A DNA stretch of 37,930 nucleotides from positions 27,427-65,356 of the forward strand of contig CAJFTM010000010.1 of assembly GCA_904419945.1 (NCBI GenBank). Direction: 5' to 3'. The notes under the pieces are model-generated. The model made no database searches. It was not told where the DNA came from and saw only the letters and a list, made by a program, of their open reading frames with translations. The stretch's first letter is position 1, and each line of letters begins with the position of its first letter. The stretch is from an uncultured Clostridia bacterium. Lineage in GTDB: Bacteria > Bacillota > Clostridia > Christensenellales > Borkfalkiaceae. Shown here in pieces: positions 7,647 to 15,777 of this stretch. The position numbers were made by a program, and so were the translations under genes.

Positions 7647-8573
7647 ATGGTGCTGTATATGGCAAAGCGCATCGGTGTCGGCCTTGCCTATGTGGGGGTG
7701 CTCGTCGCCTTCTTTTTTCTGCGCAATATCGACCACCGCCTGTTCGGTATCCTGATCTATGCCTTTTCGCTGATCGGCACCTACGAGATGGTGCACGCCA
7801 TCAACGGCCCGCACAACGAGACGGCGGAGGCGCAGGTGGGCGCGCTGCGCATGAGCGGCTCGCAGACCTTTTGTGTCTATGCCTATGCGCTCCTGTTTAC
7901 GCCTGTCTTTTATATCGTAGAGGGGCTCGCAAAGGGACAGGGTTACCGCGGGCTGCTCGTTCTGTCCTTCGTGTTGGCGATCGCGCTGCTCTGTCTGCTC
8001 GTCTTCGATCACCGCAACACGACGCTCGCCGGAACGGGAGCCGCGATGCTCACGGCGCTGTATCCGACGGCGATGCTCTCGACCATGCTCCTGACCAACG
8101 AGCTGGCCGTCGGCTCCACACTCGGGTTGCTGCTCATCCACGTCATCTCTCCCGCGGCAGATACCTTCGCCTTTGCGGTCGGAAGCGTCTTCCGCGGGCC
8201 CAAACTATGCCCCTCGATCAGTCCGAACAAGACGATTTCCGGCGTGATCGGCGGCGTCGTCGCGGGTACGGGCGCCAGCGTCCTCCTGTATTGGCTTTAT
8301 ACGCTCACCTCCGACTATGTCTATACCGGCATCGGCAGCGCGTGGGCGGGCGCTCCGTGGGTGGTTTTTGCCGTGCTCGGCCTGCTCACTTCGTTGATGA
8401 CCGTTTTCGGGGATCTGGTCGAGAGCGTCATCAAGCGCCGGCTGGGTGTCAAGGATATGGGCAAACTGATGCCGACGCACGGGGGTATCCTCGATCGCAT
8501 CGACGGCACGCTGTTCGCGAGCATGTTCGTGTACATCGTGTTCGCGCTGTTTGTGGTACCGCCCATCGCGTAA
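7647..8573 (+). CDS. cdsA: Phosphatidate cytidylyltransferase
   Basis: CdsA makes CDP-diacylglycerol from phosphatidate and CTP, the branch point of phospholipid synthesis, in the cytoplasmic membrane. The 308-residue protein is strongly hydrophobic with about eight membrane segments. The C-terminal signature is intact: SPNKTISGVIGGVVAGT, then VFGDLVESVIKRRLGVKDMGKLMPTHGGILDRIDG (about 249-285), including the metal-binding Asp residues. GAGGAGG at 7630-7636 supports ATG 7647; ATG 7659 is an in-frame alternative. The upstream genes pyrH, frr and uppS are nearly contiguous with it. Confidence 0.94.
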   Translation: MVLYMAKRIGVGLAYVGVLVAFFFLRNIDHRLFGILIYAFSLIGTYEMVHAINGPHNETAEAQVGALRMSGSQTFCVYAYALLFTPVFYIVEGLAKGQGYRGLLVLSFVLAIALLCLLVFDHRNTTLAGTGAAMLTALYPTAMLSTMLLTNELAVGSTLGLLLIHVISPAADTFAFAVGSVFRGPKLCPSISPNKTISGVIGGVVAGTGASVLLYWLYTLTSDYVYTGIGSAWAGAPWVVFAVLGLLTSLMTVFGDLVESVIKRRLGVKDMGKLMPTHGGILDRIDGTLFASMFVYIVFALFVVPPIA

Positions 8574-8590
8574 GGGCAAAGGCAACGCTC

Positions 8591-8625
8591 CGCAAGGCGG
8601 TCCATCCGCCTTGCGTTTTCTTTTT
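8591..8625 (+). terminator. Terminator after cdsA
   Basis: CGCAAGGCGG (8591-8600) pairs perfectly with CCGCCTTGCG (8606-8615), loop TCCAT, followed by TTTTCTTTTT. It separates cdsA from dxr, which in many relatives are one operon. Confidence 0.9.
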
Positions 8626-8653
8626 ATAGCGGCAACGGTTATAGCGGCAACGG
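8624..8653. repeat. Exact 15-bp tandem duplication
   Basis: TTATAGCGGCAACGG occurs twice back to back (8624-8638 and 8639-8653), directly after the cdsA terminator. The second copy can also pair (CGGCAAC, 8645-8651) with GTTGCCG at 8662-8668. No function is evident. Confidence 0.8.
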
Positions 8654-8728
8654 GCTGTCCGGTTGCCGGAATGCGGGTGGGCGCGCATATCCAGCCCCCG
8701 CCGCGCGTACACTATTGCAGGAGATCGT

Positions 8729-9865
8729 ATGAAAAAGATCGCCGTTATCGGCAGTACCGGTTCGATCGGGCGGCAGGCCCTGTCCGTTGCGGCCCGCTAT
8801 CCCGAACGTTTTTGCGTCGTCGCCATGGCTGCCAACTCCAATCAAAGACTCTTTGCCGAGCAGGTCGCTTCCGTGCGGCCCGCCTTTGCGGCGCTGCGCG
8901 CGGCAGGGGATCTCATTTCCGTCCCCGCAGACGTCCGCTTTGCCCGCGGCGAGACCGCCTTTGAGGAGGCCTGCGCCTTTCCGGACGCGGATATCGTGCT
9001 CGTCGCCGTATCCGGCTTTGCGGGACTGAAAGCGACGCTGCTCGCCATCGGGGCGGGCAAGGACGTTGCCCTCGCCAACAAGGAGAGCTTGGTCGTCGGC
9101 GGCGAGCTCGTTCTGCGCCGCGCACGGGAAAGGGGCGTGCAGATCCTTCCCGTCGACAGCGAGCACTCCGCCGTCTGGCAGTGCCTGCATTTTGACCGCA
9201 CCGCGCCGTATGCGCGCATTTTGCTGACGGCCAGCGGCGGCGCTCTGCGCGACGTCCCGCTCCAAGCGCTCTCTTCCGTCACCGCGCGGGAGGCGCTCGC
9301 CCATCCCAATTGGAAGATGGGGCCGAAGATCACGCTCGACTGTGCGACCATGCTCAATAAGGGTTTTGAAGTCATTGAGGCGATGCACCTGTTCGGCGCG
9401 TCCCTCTCGCAGATCGAGGTGCTCATCCACCGCGAGAGCGTCATTCACTCGATGGTGGAATTTGCGGACGGGGCGGTGCTCGCGCAGTTGGGAGTGCCGT
9501 CGATGGAGCTGCCGATCCAGCTCGCATTCACTTTTCCGGAGCGACTCGGCTGTGCGCTGCCGCGAGTGGATCTTGCGCGGCTGGGTGCGCTGCATTTTGA
9601 GCCGGTAGACGAGGCTCGTTATCCCTGTTTTCGCCTCGCGTTGAACTGTGCAGAGCGGGGCGGCGGTTACCCGTGTGCGCTCAATGCCGCAGGCGAGGTC
9701 GCGGCGGAGGCTTTCCTGCATGGGCGCATCCGCTATACGCAGATCGCCCCCCTGATCGAGGCAACGTTGGATGCCCCCTGGCCGGCGGCGCACAGTTACG
9801 GCGATCTGGCCGCGCTGGATTCCGAAGTGCGCGCCCGCGCTCGCTCCCACCTCCCGTCTCCATGA
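8729..9865 (+). CDS. dxr: 1-deoxy-D-xylulose-5-phosphate reductoisomerase
   Basis: Dxr catalyses the NADPH-dependent committed step of the MEP isoprenoid pathway, converting DXP to MEP and so feeding uppS upstream. The 378-residue protein has the NADPH-binding GSTGSIGRQ (8-16), ANKESLV (about 115-121), the metal ligands in VDSEHSA (about 141-147), TASGGAL, HPNWKMGPKITLDCATMLNKG (about 192-212) and the C-terminal helical domain. CAGGAG at 8718-8723 selects ATG 8729. The stop lies 7 bases before the next start, so it is coupled to rseP. No convincing promoter was recognised between the cdsA terminator and this start. Confidence 0.96.
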   Translation: MKKIAVIGSTGSIGRQALSVAARYPERFCVVAMAANSNQRLFAEQVASVRPAFAALRAAGDLISVPADVRFARGETAFEEACAFPDADIVLVAVSGFAGLKATLLAIGAGKDVALANKESLVVGGELVLRRARERGVQILPVDSEHSAVWQCLHFDRTAPYARILLTASGGALRDVPLQALSSVTAREALAHPNWKMGPKITLDCATMLNKGFEVIEAMHLFGASLSQIEVLIHRESVIHSMVEFADGAVLAQLGVPSMELPIQLAFTFPERLGCALPRVDLARLGALHFEPVDEARYPCFRLALNCAERGGGYPCALNAAGEVAAEAFLHGRIRYTQIAPLIEATLDAPWPAAHSYGDLAALDSEVRARARSHLPSP

Positions 9866-9872
9866 GGTTCGC

Positions 9873-10994
9873 ATGATATTTTCTCTCCTTGCCGCGGCGG
9901 ATGTGCTCCGCACGATCGGTTCGGTGCTGTTGGCTCTGCTCATTCTGCTCGCCATGGTCACCGTACACGAGTTCGGCCACTACGCCGCGGGGAAGCTGCT
10001 GCATTTTAAGATCGAAGAATTTTCCGTCGGCTTTGGGCCAAAGCTCTTTTCGCATACCAAGAGGGACGGGGAAGTCTTCTCCGTCCGCCTGCTCCCGCTG
10101 GGCGGATTTTGCGCCTTTGCGGGGGAAGATGCGGAGGACACTCATCCCGATGCCTTTCCGAATAAAGCGCCGTGGAAGCGCATCATCGTCCTGTTTGCCG
10201 GGGCGCTGATGAACTACTTGCTTGCGCTGCTGCTCATCCTTTTTTCCTTCGCTTTCTGCGGCCGGCTCCAGCCGATGGTGCTGGAAGTGGAGCCCGCAGA
10301 CGACCCTGCTGCCGCAGCTTATTCGCTGCAGGACGGAGACATCATCCTCGCCTGCGAGGGGCGGAGTGTCTATCTCGTCTCCGATCTGATGGATGCGCTG
10401 GAGGGCAGGCGGGCAGGGGACCGCGCATTGTTCAAACTTTCGCGCGCGGACGGAGAGGATCGCACGGTCGTCGAGACAGAGATCGTGCTGCGTTCGGATG
10501 CGGATTTCGCCAATCTCGCCGATAGCGGCGCCCTTTGGCGGGCACTGGGCGTCCGCTATTCGGCGGAGAGGGATGTGTACCGCGTCGCTTCCTGTTCCTA
10601 TCGCGGGTTCGGCTTTTGGGAAACGGTCGGCGGCTCCTTTGTGTATTCCTTTCGCATCGGCGGAGCGCTCTTTCGTACCCTCGGGCAGCTGCTGACGGGG
10701 GATATCGGGCTATCCGCCTTCGGCGGACCCGTCACGACCATTCGTCTGACTTCACAGATCGCTTCGCGCGGGATCCAGCCGTTTTTGGAGATCGCGGCGT
10801 TCATCGGCGTCAATCTTGCCGTATTCAACTTACTGCCCATCCCCGCGTTGGACGGCTCCAAAATCGTCTTTACCCTCATCGAGTGGGTGCGCGGCAAGCC
10901 CGTTCCCCGCAAGATCGAGGGGGCGATCCATGCGGTCGGATTTGTCCTCCTCATCGCCTTTGCCGTCCTGGTCGACCTGCTGCAGCTCTTTTGA
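9873..10994 (+). CDS. rseP: RIP metalloprotease (site-2 protease)
   Basis: This is a membrane-embedded zinc protease of the RseP/RasP family, which cuts transmembrane substrates such as anti-sigma factors and signal-peptide remnants. The 373-residue protein has HEFGH at about residues 32-36 in the first membrane segment, a PDZ-like region (about 135-215), and the second active-site motif FNLLPIPALDG at about 318-328 with its catalytic Asp. The start at 9873 lies 7 bases after the dxr stop, with GAGG at 9864-9867. Position after dxr is conserved in Firmicutes. The unit ends in a long hairpin shared with the convergent gene. Confidence 0.95.
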   Translation: MIFSLLAAADVLRTIGSVLLALLILLAMVTVHEFGHYAAGKLLHFKIEEFSVGFGPKLFSHTKRDGEVFSVRLLPLGGFCAFAGEDAEDTHPDAFPNKAPWKRIIVLFAGALMNYLLALLLILFSFAFCGRLQPMVLEVEPADDPAAAAYSLQDGDIILACEGRSVYLVSDLMDALEGRRAGDRALFKLSRADGEDRTVVETEIVLRSDADFANLADSGALWRALGVRYSAERDVYRVASCSYRGFGFWETVGGSFVYSFRIGGALFRTLGQLLTGDIGLSAFGGPVTTIRLTSQIASRGIQPFLEIAAFIGVNLAVFNLLPIPALDGSKIVFTLIEWVRGKPVPRKIEGAIHAVGFVLLIAFAVLVDLLQLF

Positions 10995-11003
10995 CGTATA
11001 TGC

Positions 11004-11044
11004 AAAAATCGGGCGGCATCGCACATTGTGCGATGCCGCCCGAT
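11004..11044 (-). terminator. Convergent terminator, strongest on minus strand
   Basis: A perfect 17-bp stem (11008-11024 with 11028-11044, loop ATT). On the minus strand it is followed by T5 (complement of 11004-11008), so it ends the thioesterase transcript. On the plus strand no U tract follows, but it may still stop rseP transcripts. Confidence 0.85.
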
Positions 11045-11077
11045 CGGCCGCGCCGGAAAATGCCGTTCCGGTTGGAT

Positions 11078-11500
11078 TTAGTTCGATTGTTCGGCGCAGC
11101 GGCGGAACAGGTCGTCCCAAGCGGGGAAGCACCGCCGCAGGGAGATGGGCCTGCCGCTCCCGTCGATAAAGCAATGCGCGCTCTTCCCGCGGGCGCGCAG
11201 CGTGCCGTCCGGGCCGGTCATCTCGTACGAAAGCTCGAAACGTACGCCCGTATATTTTTCCAGGCGCACCCGTATTTCCACCGTTTCGGCAAAGCGGGTC
11301 ATGCCCTTGAATTCGCACTCCACGGAGAGCACGGGGCTGAGCACGCCCTCCTTTTCCATCGTGTCGTATCCGAGCCCCACCTGCTCGAGCATATCCACGC
11401 GCGCTTCTTCCATCCAGCGGATATAGTTGGAGTGGTGCACGATCTTCATCGTATCCGTCTCGTAATACTGCGCCTTATGGCGGTAAGGGATCCATTCCAT
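11078..11500 (-). CDS. Acyl-CoA thioesterase, YbgC/FadM hotdog family
   Basis: This 140-residue single hotdog domain resembles the 4-hydroxybenzoyl-CoA thioesterase-like group (YbgC/FadM), which hydrolyses acyl-CoA thioesters. The active-site stretch YYETDTMKIVHHSNYIRWMEEAR carries the catalytic-type Asp16 and the conserved H23 and N25. FELSYEM and GKSAHCFID are typical of the central strands. AGGAGGTG lies 4 bases ahead of the start on the minus strand. It is a single-gene unit with its own strong promoter and terminator. The natural substrate cannot be read from the sequence. Confidence 0.88.
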   Translation of the reverse strand: MEWIPYRHKAQYYETDTMKIVHHSNYIRWMEEARVDMLEQVGLGYDTMEKEGVLSPVLSVECEFKGMTRFAETVEIRVRLEKYTGVRFELSYEMTGPDGTLRARGKSAHCFIDGSGRPISLRRCFPAWDDLFRRCAEQSN

Positions 11501-11523
11501 GCCGCACCTCCTTTTTCGGAAAC

Positions 11524-11552
11524 ATTATAACATGCCGTCCGTGCGAAGTCAA
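11524..11552 (-). promoter_or_regulatory. Promoter of the thioesterase gene
   Basis: Reading on the minus strand: TTGACT (11552-11547), 17 bp, TATAAT (11529-11524). Near-consensus sigma-A promoter. Confidence 0.85.
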
Positions 11553-11569
11553 ACGGAGGCGCCAACCTG

Positions 11570-11599
11570 TTGACGGCAGCGCCCCGTTTGTGATACAAT
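11570..11599 (+). promoter_or_regulatory. Promoter of the TIM-barrel isomerase gene
   Basis: TTGACG (11570-11575), 18 bp, TACAAT (11594-11599). It is back to back with the thioesterase promoter, making a divergent regulatory region. Confidence 0.75.
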
Positions 11600-11655
11600 T
11601 TGCGGGAGAAAATCAGCGGCGGCCGGCGCGTCGGTTCGCCGCGCGGAGAAAGAAC

Positions 11656-12450
11656 ATGTACAGCGGCGTTTCCACATCCTGCCTCTTCCTGCGGGAGATG
11701 AATGAAGACGCGCTCACCGTCCTCAACGGATTGGGCGTGCGCGCGACGGAAATTTTCCTGACCACCTATTCCGAATATACGGAGGAGTTTGCCCGCCTGC
11801 TTTTGTCGAGGCGGGGCGGTCTGCACGTCCATTCGGTGCACGTGCTCAATACGCAGTTCGAGCCGCAGCTGTTCGGCGGGCATCCGCGTGCCCGGGCCGA
11901 CGCTTTCCGCCTGCTGCACGAGGCGATGTCCTCCGCGCAGATCTTCGGCGCAACATATTATACCTTTCACGGGATCACGCGTCTGAAAAAGAACAGCGCC
12001 CCGGCCGATCCCGCGCGCCTCGTGCCCTCGTTTCGGGCCATCCTCGATGCCTGCGCCGAGCACGGCGTGCGCCTGTGCCTCGAATCGGTGCATTGGGCTC
12101 TGTACGATCATCCGGGCCTGTTCCGTCCCCTCGTTTCCGCCTGCCCGGACCTGCTGGGCGTGCTCGACGTCAAGCAGGCGCGCCTCTCCGGCTATCCGTA
12201 TCCCATGTATATCAAGGATATGGAGGGGCACATCGCACACGTCCATCTCTCCGATGTGGACGAAAGGGGTCGCATCTGCCTGCCGGGGGAGGGTATCTTT
12301 GATTTTGAAGAATGTCTGCGCCGGCTGAAGGACGCCGGTTTTGACGGAGCCGCCATTATCGAGGTGTATCCGGACAACTATGCCGGCTACGCACAGCTGA
12401 AACGCGCGTGCGACTATCTGGATGAGATTATCTATAAAATCGGCGGATAG
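11656..12450 (+). CDS. Sugar phosphate isomerase/epimerase-like TIM barrel
   Basis: This 264-residue protein belongs to the xylose isomerase-like / AP endonuclease family 2 TIM-barrel group. Visible family features are HVHSVHVLN (about 55-63), TYYTFHGIT with a metal-type His, RLCLESVHWA with a metal-binding Glu (about 137-146), LGVLDVKQA and HIAHVHLSDVDERGR (about 194-208), and the terminal AAIIEVYPDNY. Members include hexose and inosose isomerases, epimerases and endonuclease IV. The exact substrate is unknown. CGGAGAAAG at 11644-11652 and the family pattern support ATG 11656. It lies ahead of pgi but each gene has its own promoter. Confidence 0.85.
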   Translation: MYSGVSTSCLFLREMNEDALTVLNGLGVRATEIFLTTYSEYTEEFARLLLSRRGGLHVHSVHVLNTQFEPQLFGGHPRARADAFRLLHEAMSSAQIFGATYYTFHGITRLKKNSAPADPARLVPSFRAILDACAEHGVRLCLESVHWALYDHPGLFRPLVSACPDLLGVLDVKQARLSGYPYPMYIKDMEGHIAHVHLSDVDERGRICLPGEGIFDFEECLRRLKDAGFDGAAIIEVYPDNYAGYAQLKRACDYLDEIIYKIGG

Positions 12451-12525
12451 CCGCCGTTGCGGGCGTTTGCGGGCCTTTCAGAGGGTTTTGATACAATTTT
12501 TTTACAAAAGATTCGTCTGAATTGT

Positions 12526-12554
12526 TTGACAGCGCCGCCCTTTTGCATTACAAT
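12526..12554 (+). promoter_or_regulatory. pgi promoter
   Basis: TTGACA (12526-12531), 17 bp, TACAAT (12549-12554). Consensus -35 and near-consensus -10. Confidence 0.88.
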
Positions 12555-12582
12555 AAGAGGCGGTAAAAAAAGGTAGAAAAAA

Positions 12583-12602
12583 GTGCGGCGCTTGCGCCGC
12601 AC
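12583..12602 (+). other. Hairpin in the pgi leader
   Basis: GTGCGGCG (12583-12590) pairs with CGCCGCAC (12595-12602), loop CTTG. It lies about 23 bases after the expected transcription start and ahead of the ribosome binding site, without a U tract. It may stabilise the mRNA 5' end. Confidence 0.6.
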
Positions 12603-12627
12603 TTCGGTCAAGGAAACGGAGGTTTTT

Positions 12628-14055
12628 ATGAACACTAGAAGCAAAGAGTGGCGCAACAGCATGCGCCTGACCGTCAACTACAATTACATGATGAAAAAGT
12701 TCATCGGTGAAGACGGCTTGAAGGATGCGGACCTGAACGCGATGAAAGGGGAGGCTGCCAATGCTTTCTCGTACGTCAAGGAAAATCGCGGCAAGGGCAT
12801 GATGGGCTGGACAGAGCTTCCGTATAATCAGAAAGAGATCGTAGACGATATCATCGCAACGGCCAAAGAGGTGCGCCGCAAGTATAAGTATTTTGTCGTG
12901 CTCGGCATCGGCGGCAGCGCGCTCGGCCCCATCGCCGTATTCAATGCGCTGTGCCACCTGCACTACAATGACCTTGCGCCTTCCAAGCGCCGCGGCCCCA
13001 AGTTCTATGTGGAAGATAACGTCGATCCCGAGCGCATGAAGGCCCTGCTGGACGTCATCGAGCCGGAAAAAACCTGCTTTAACGTCATCACCAAATCGGG
13101 TGCGACCAGCGAGACGATGGCGCAGTACCTCATCATCAGCGACATTCTGAATAAAGCGCTGGGAGACAAGGCGAGCGAACACATCATCGCGACGACCGAT
13201 CATGCCAAGGGCAATTTGATCAAACTTGCAAAGCAGCACGGTTATAAGACCTTTTACATTCCCGACGGAGTGGGCGGCAGATTTTCCGAGCTCTGCCCCG
13301 TGGGGCTGCTCCCTGCGGCCGTGCTCGGGCTGGATATCAAGCTGATGCTTGCGGGGGCCGCGTATATGGACGGCCTTTGCAGCCGTCCCTCTATCGCAAA
13401 GAATCCCGCGCTTGCCTGCGCGGCCTTGCAGGTCGCGGCGATGCGCCGCGGCAAGAATGTCGGCGTCATGATGCCGTATGCAGACAGTCTGAAACTGATG
13501 GCGGACTGGTACTGCCAGCTGTGGGCGGAGAGCCTCGGCAAAAACGTCACCTTGGACGGCAAGCCCTGCAACGTCGGCCAGACGCCCGTCAAATCTTTGG
13601 GCGTGACCGATCAGCATTCGCAGGTGCAGCTGTATACGGAAGGCCCTTACGATAAGGTCGTCACCTTCCTCTCCGTCGGCAACTACCGCAACGAATTTCC
13701 CATTCCGCACGGCTGTGAAGATATCCCCGACGTCGCGTTCCTCGGCGGGCACACGATGAACGAGCTGATCGCCGCGGAAAACAAGGCCACGGCGTATGCC
13801 CTCGCCAAAGCGGGCCGCATGAACTATACCATCTGGTTGCCGGAGGTCAACGAATTTACGCTCGGGCAGCTGATGTTCCTCTTTGAGATGCAGACGGCCT
13901 ACGCGGGTGCGATGTTCAACATCGATACCTACAATCAGCCGGGCGTCGAGGCGGGCAAGCAGGCGACGTATGCGCTGCTCGGCAAAAAGGGATACGAAGC
14001 GAAGAAGGCGGAGCTGGACAGCGCTCCCGCCGAAGAAGAAAAGTATACCGTCTGA
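12628..14055 (+). CDS. pgi: Glucose-6-phosphate isomerase
   Basis: Pgi interconverts glucose-6-phosphate and fructose-6-phosphate in glycolysis and gluconeogenesis. The 475-residue length fits the shorter Firmicutes form (about 450) rather than the 549 of E. coli. SIS-domain elements include VVLGIGGSALGP (about 90-101), NVITKSGATSETMAQ (about 152-166), GVGGRFSELCPVGLLPAAVLG (split signature, about 213-233) and the second Pgi signature YNQPGVEAGKQ near residue 436. ACGGAGG at 12614-12620 selects ATG 12628; upstream in-frame codons fall in the leader hairpin. It is a single-gene unit with a strong promoter and terminator. Confidence 0.97.
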   Translation: MNTRSKEWRNSMRLTVNYNYMMKKFIGEDGLKDADLNAMKGEAANAFSYVKENRGKGMMGWTELPYNQKEIVDDIIATAKEVRRKYKYFVVLGIGGSALGPIAVFNALCHLHYNDLAPSKRRGPKFYVEDNVDPERMKALLDVIEPEKTCFNVITKSGATSETMAQYLIISDILNKALGDKASEHIIATTDHAKGNLIKLAKQHGYKTFYIPDGVGGRFSELCPVGLLPAAVLGLDIKLMLAGAAYMDGLCSRPSIAKNPALACAALQVAAMRRGKNVGVMMPYADSLKLMADWYCQLWAESLGKNVTLDGKPCNVGQTPVKSLGVTDQHSQVQLYTEGPYDKVVTFLSVGNYRNEFPIPHGCEDIPDVAFLGGHTMNELIAAENKATAYALAKAGRMNYTIWLPEVNEFTLGQLMFLFEMQTAYAGAMFNIDTYNQPGVEAGKQATYALLGKKGYEAKKAELDSAPAEEEKYTV

Positions 14056-14094
14056 GTTGCGGCTTTTGGCTGTATCGATCACATTTATAAGCAG

Positions 14095-14122
14095 GCGGGC
14101 GCCCCATAGGGCGCCCGCTTTT
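14095..14122 (+). terminator. Terminator after pgi
   Basis: GCGGGCGCCC (14095-14104) pairs perfectly with GGGCGCCCGC (14109-14118), loop CATA, followed by T4. Confidence 0.9.
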
Positions 14123-14260
14123 GACGTATGCGCATATTCGCATCCGTCGCGGCGTTTCGTTTTTTGCAAACTTCCTGTTTCTTCGCCGCAAAAAGACAGG
14201 AAATGCACGCGCACAGGCATTACAATGGTAGAGTAATAAAAACCATTCGAGGGCATAGAC

Positions 14261-15040
14261 GTGGCGCGCAAAATTGTGATCACATCGGGCAAGGGCGGCG
14301 TGGGCAAGACGACTGTCGCCGCCAACCTCGGCATGCGGCTCTCCGTGATGGGGGAGCGCGTCGTGCTGGCGGATACCGATTTCGGGCTGAATAACATCGA
14401 CGTTGTCTGCGGTGTAGAAAATAGGATCGTCTACGATATCGTGGACGCGATCGAGGGGCGCTGCCGCCCCAAACAGGCACTCGTGCAGCATCCGGAATAT
14501 CCGAATCTGTTCGTCCTCGCATCCAACCATACCGACCCGAACAAATACATATCTCCGCAGACGGTCCGGCTGATTTTGGACAATCTCGCACCGCGGTTCG
14601 ATTACATCCTCATCGATTCGCCGGCCGGGATCGACAGCGGCTTTCACCGCGCCGCCGCGGCCGCAGAGGAAGCGATCGTCGTCACGACGCCGCACATCTC
14701 ATCCCTCCGCGATGCGGATAAAGTCATCTCCGTGCTGCAGAGCTACCGCATGCGCAGCGTCGATCTCGTCATCAACATGGTGCGAGGAGATCTGGTCGTC
14801 GACGGGGAGATCCTCTCTCCGAACGAGATCTCCGAGGCGCTCAACCTGCCCCTGCTCGGCATCATTCCGCAGGAGGACGGCGTCTTTTTGGGGGAACGGG
14901 GCGGCAGCGGCGATGCCCAAAAGGCTTTCCGCATGCTGGCGGGCAACATCGTCAACGGTACGCGCAAGCTGTACAATGTCACCAATAAGTACGACGGGTT
15001 TTTCGGCAGCATTCGGCGCAGCCTGAAAAAGAGTTTATGA
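14261..15040 (+). CDS. minD: Septum site-determining protein MinD
   Basis: MinD is the membrane-cycling ATPase that positions the MinC division inhibitor. This 259-residue protein has the deviant Walker A GKGGVGKTT (10-18), ADTDFGLNNIDVV (about 36-48), YILIDSPAGID (about 113-123) and the Walker-type NMVRGDLV region. The C-terminus FFGSIRRSLKKSL is an amphipathic, basic membrane-targeting helix, the hallmark that separates MinD from ParA. The start is GTG, with GAGGG at 14249-14253, 7 bases upstream. No minC is visible in this window; a small MinE-like gene lies about 740 bp downstream. The stop codon abuts and overlaps the end of the convergent membrane-protein gene. Confidence 0.92.
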   Translation: MARKIVITSGKGGVGKTTVAANLGMRLSVMGERVVLADTDFGLNNIDVVCGVENRIVYDIVDAIEGRCRPKQALVQHPEYPNLFVLASNHTDPNKYISPQTVRLILDNLAPRFDYILIDSPAGIDSGFHRAAAAAEEAIVVTTPHISSLRDADKVISVLQSYRMRSVDLVINMVRGDLVVDGEILSPNEISEALNLPLLGIIPQEDGVFLGERGGSGDAQKAFRMLAGNIVNGTRKLYNVTNKYDGFFGSIRRSLKKSL

Positions 15041-15664
15041 TCGGAAGAGCAGCAGCTGCCTGCCCGTTACGGCGAGCCAGAGCGCATTGAAGAGGAGATC
15101 GCATGCCGTCCAGGCGAGAAGCAGGCGGGCGGCGATGCGTGCCGCGTGCGCGGGGATGCGTGCGGAGCTCTGCCAGAGCCAGGGCCATACGAATTGCATG
15201 GCCAGCGTAATGAGCAGCCCCCATAGGATCGCCTGGTCGAGGCTGACGTAGCCGAACAAGTCAAATCGTTTATAGCTGTAATCCCACAGGCGGATGCCGA
15301 GGGCACGGTCAAAGAAGGCGGCCGTTACAAATTCAACGGCCGTCGGCAGGAGCGCGGCGATCATAAAATACAGCAGGTAAACGCCCGCGGCGGCGGCTTT
15401 CGGGAATCGGGAGCCCTTTGCCCGAATAAAGAGCGGCTGCAGCAGCCCGGTTTGCGGAGCCCCCGGCCCGACCGCCATGCCGAGCAGGCAGAAACCGTAA
15501 ATGGGGCAGAGCGGAGAGGTCAAAAATCCCCGGTCGGCGAGTACGCCGTAGCGGATACCGAAATAGACCGTTTCTCCGCACCATCCGGCAAACGATATAA
15601 AAAAGAACAGGAGTACGAGGCGCACCGCCCGCTGCCCGCTGCTCCTTTGTATGGGATCCAGCAT
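15035..15664 (-). CDS. CmpB-type multi-pass membrane protein
   Basis: This 209-residue integral membrane protein resembles the family annotated as putative ABC transporter permease (ABC_trans_CmpB). The defining stretch is SFAGWCGETVYFGIRYG...RGFLTSPLCPIYGFCLL at about residues 24-66. About five hydrophobic segments can be seen. ABC partners are normally absent beside such genes, and the function is unknown. GGAGG lies 5 bases before ATG 15664 on the minus strand; longer upstream frames run into the divergent promoter region. Its stop (15035-15037) is immediately next to the minD stop (15038-15040), so the two convergent frames leave no space for a terminator. Confidence 0.8.
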   Translation of the reverse strand: MLDPIQRSSGQRAVRLVLLFFFISFAGWCGETVYFGIRYGVLADRGFLTSPLCPIYGFCLLGMAVGPGAPQTGLLQPLFIRAKGSRFPKAAAAGVYLLYFMIAALLPTAVEFVTAAFFDRALGIRLWDYSYKRFDLFGYVSLDQAILWGLLITLAMQFVWPWLWQSSARIPAHAARIAARLLLAWTACDLLFNALWLAVTGRQLLLFRS

Positions 15665-15691
15665 TTTTCCTCCGTGCGCATCATTTTTTTT

Positions 15692-15700
15692 AGTATAGCA
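15692..15700 (-). promoter_or_regulatory. Extended -10 of the CmpB-type gene
   Basis: On the minus strand TGC-TATACT reads 15700-15692, about 27 bp before the start codon. No good -35 hexamer is visible at 17 bp (GTTTTT), in line with an extended -10 promoter. Confidence 0.55.
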
Positions 15701-15724
15701 CATCCGAGAGAGGAAAAAACGAAA

Positions 15725-15742
15725 TTTGAAAAATTTTTCAAA
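15725..15742. repeat. Perfect 18-bp palindrome between divergent genes
   Basis: TTTGAAAAA is followed directly by TTTTTCAAA with no spacer. It lies between the divergent CmpB-type and MinE-like genes, near the expected -35 of the minus-strand gene. It could be an operator, but A/T richness makes chance more likely than for a GC palindrome. Confidence 0.5.
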
Positions 15743-15777
15743 CATTTCATCTTTGCGAAGCGAAAGGAGGGGAAAAT

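Noticed and set aside
12441-12456. CGGCGG-ATAG-CCGCCG as terminator of the TIM-barrel gene
   Set aside because: The stem is only 6 bp and no U tract follows, so it is unlikely to end transcription.
12467-12497. A second pgi promoter around GATACAAT (12490-12497)
   Set aside because: The -10 is fair, but the nearest -35-like hexamer (TTGCGG) is 19 bp away and a consensus promoter lies directly downstream.
12502-14397. A 631-codon minus-strand frame opposite pgi and minD
   Set aside because: It spans two well-supported plus-strand genes, two terminators and a promoter, and shows no recognisable protein pattern.
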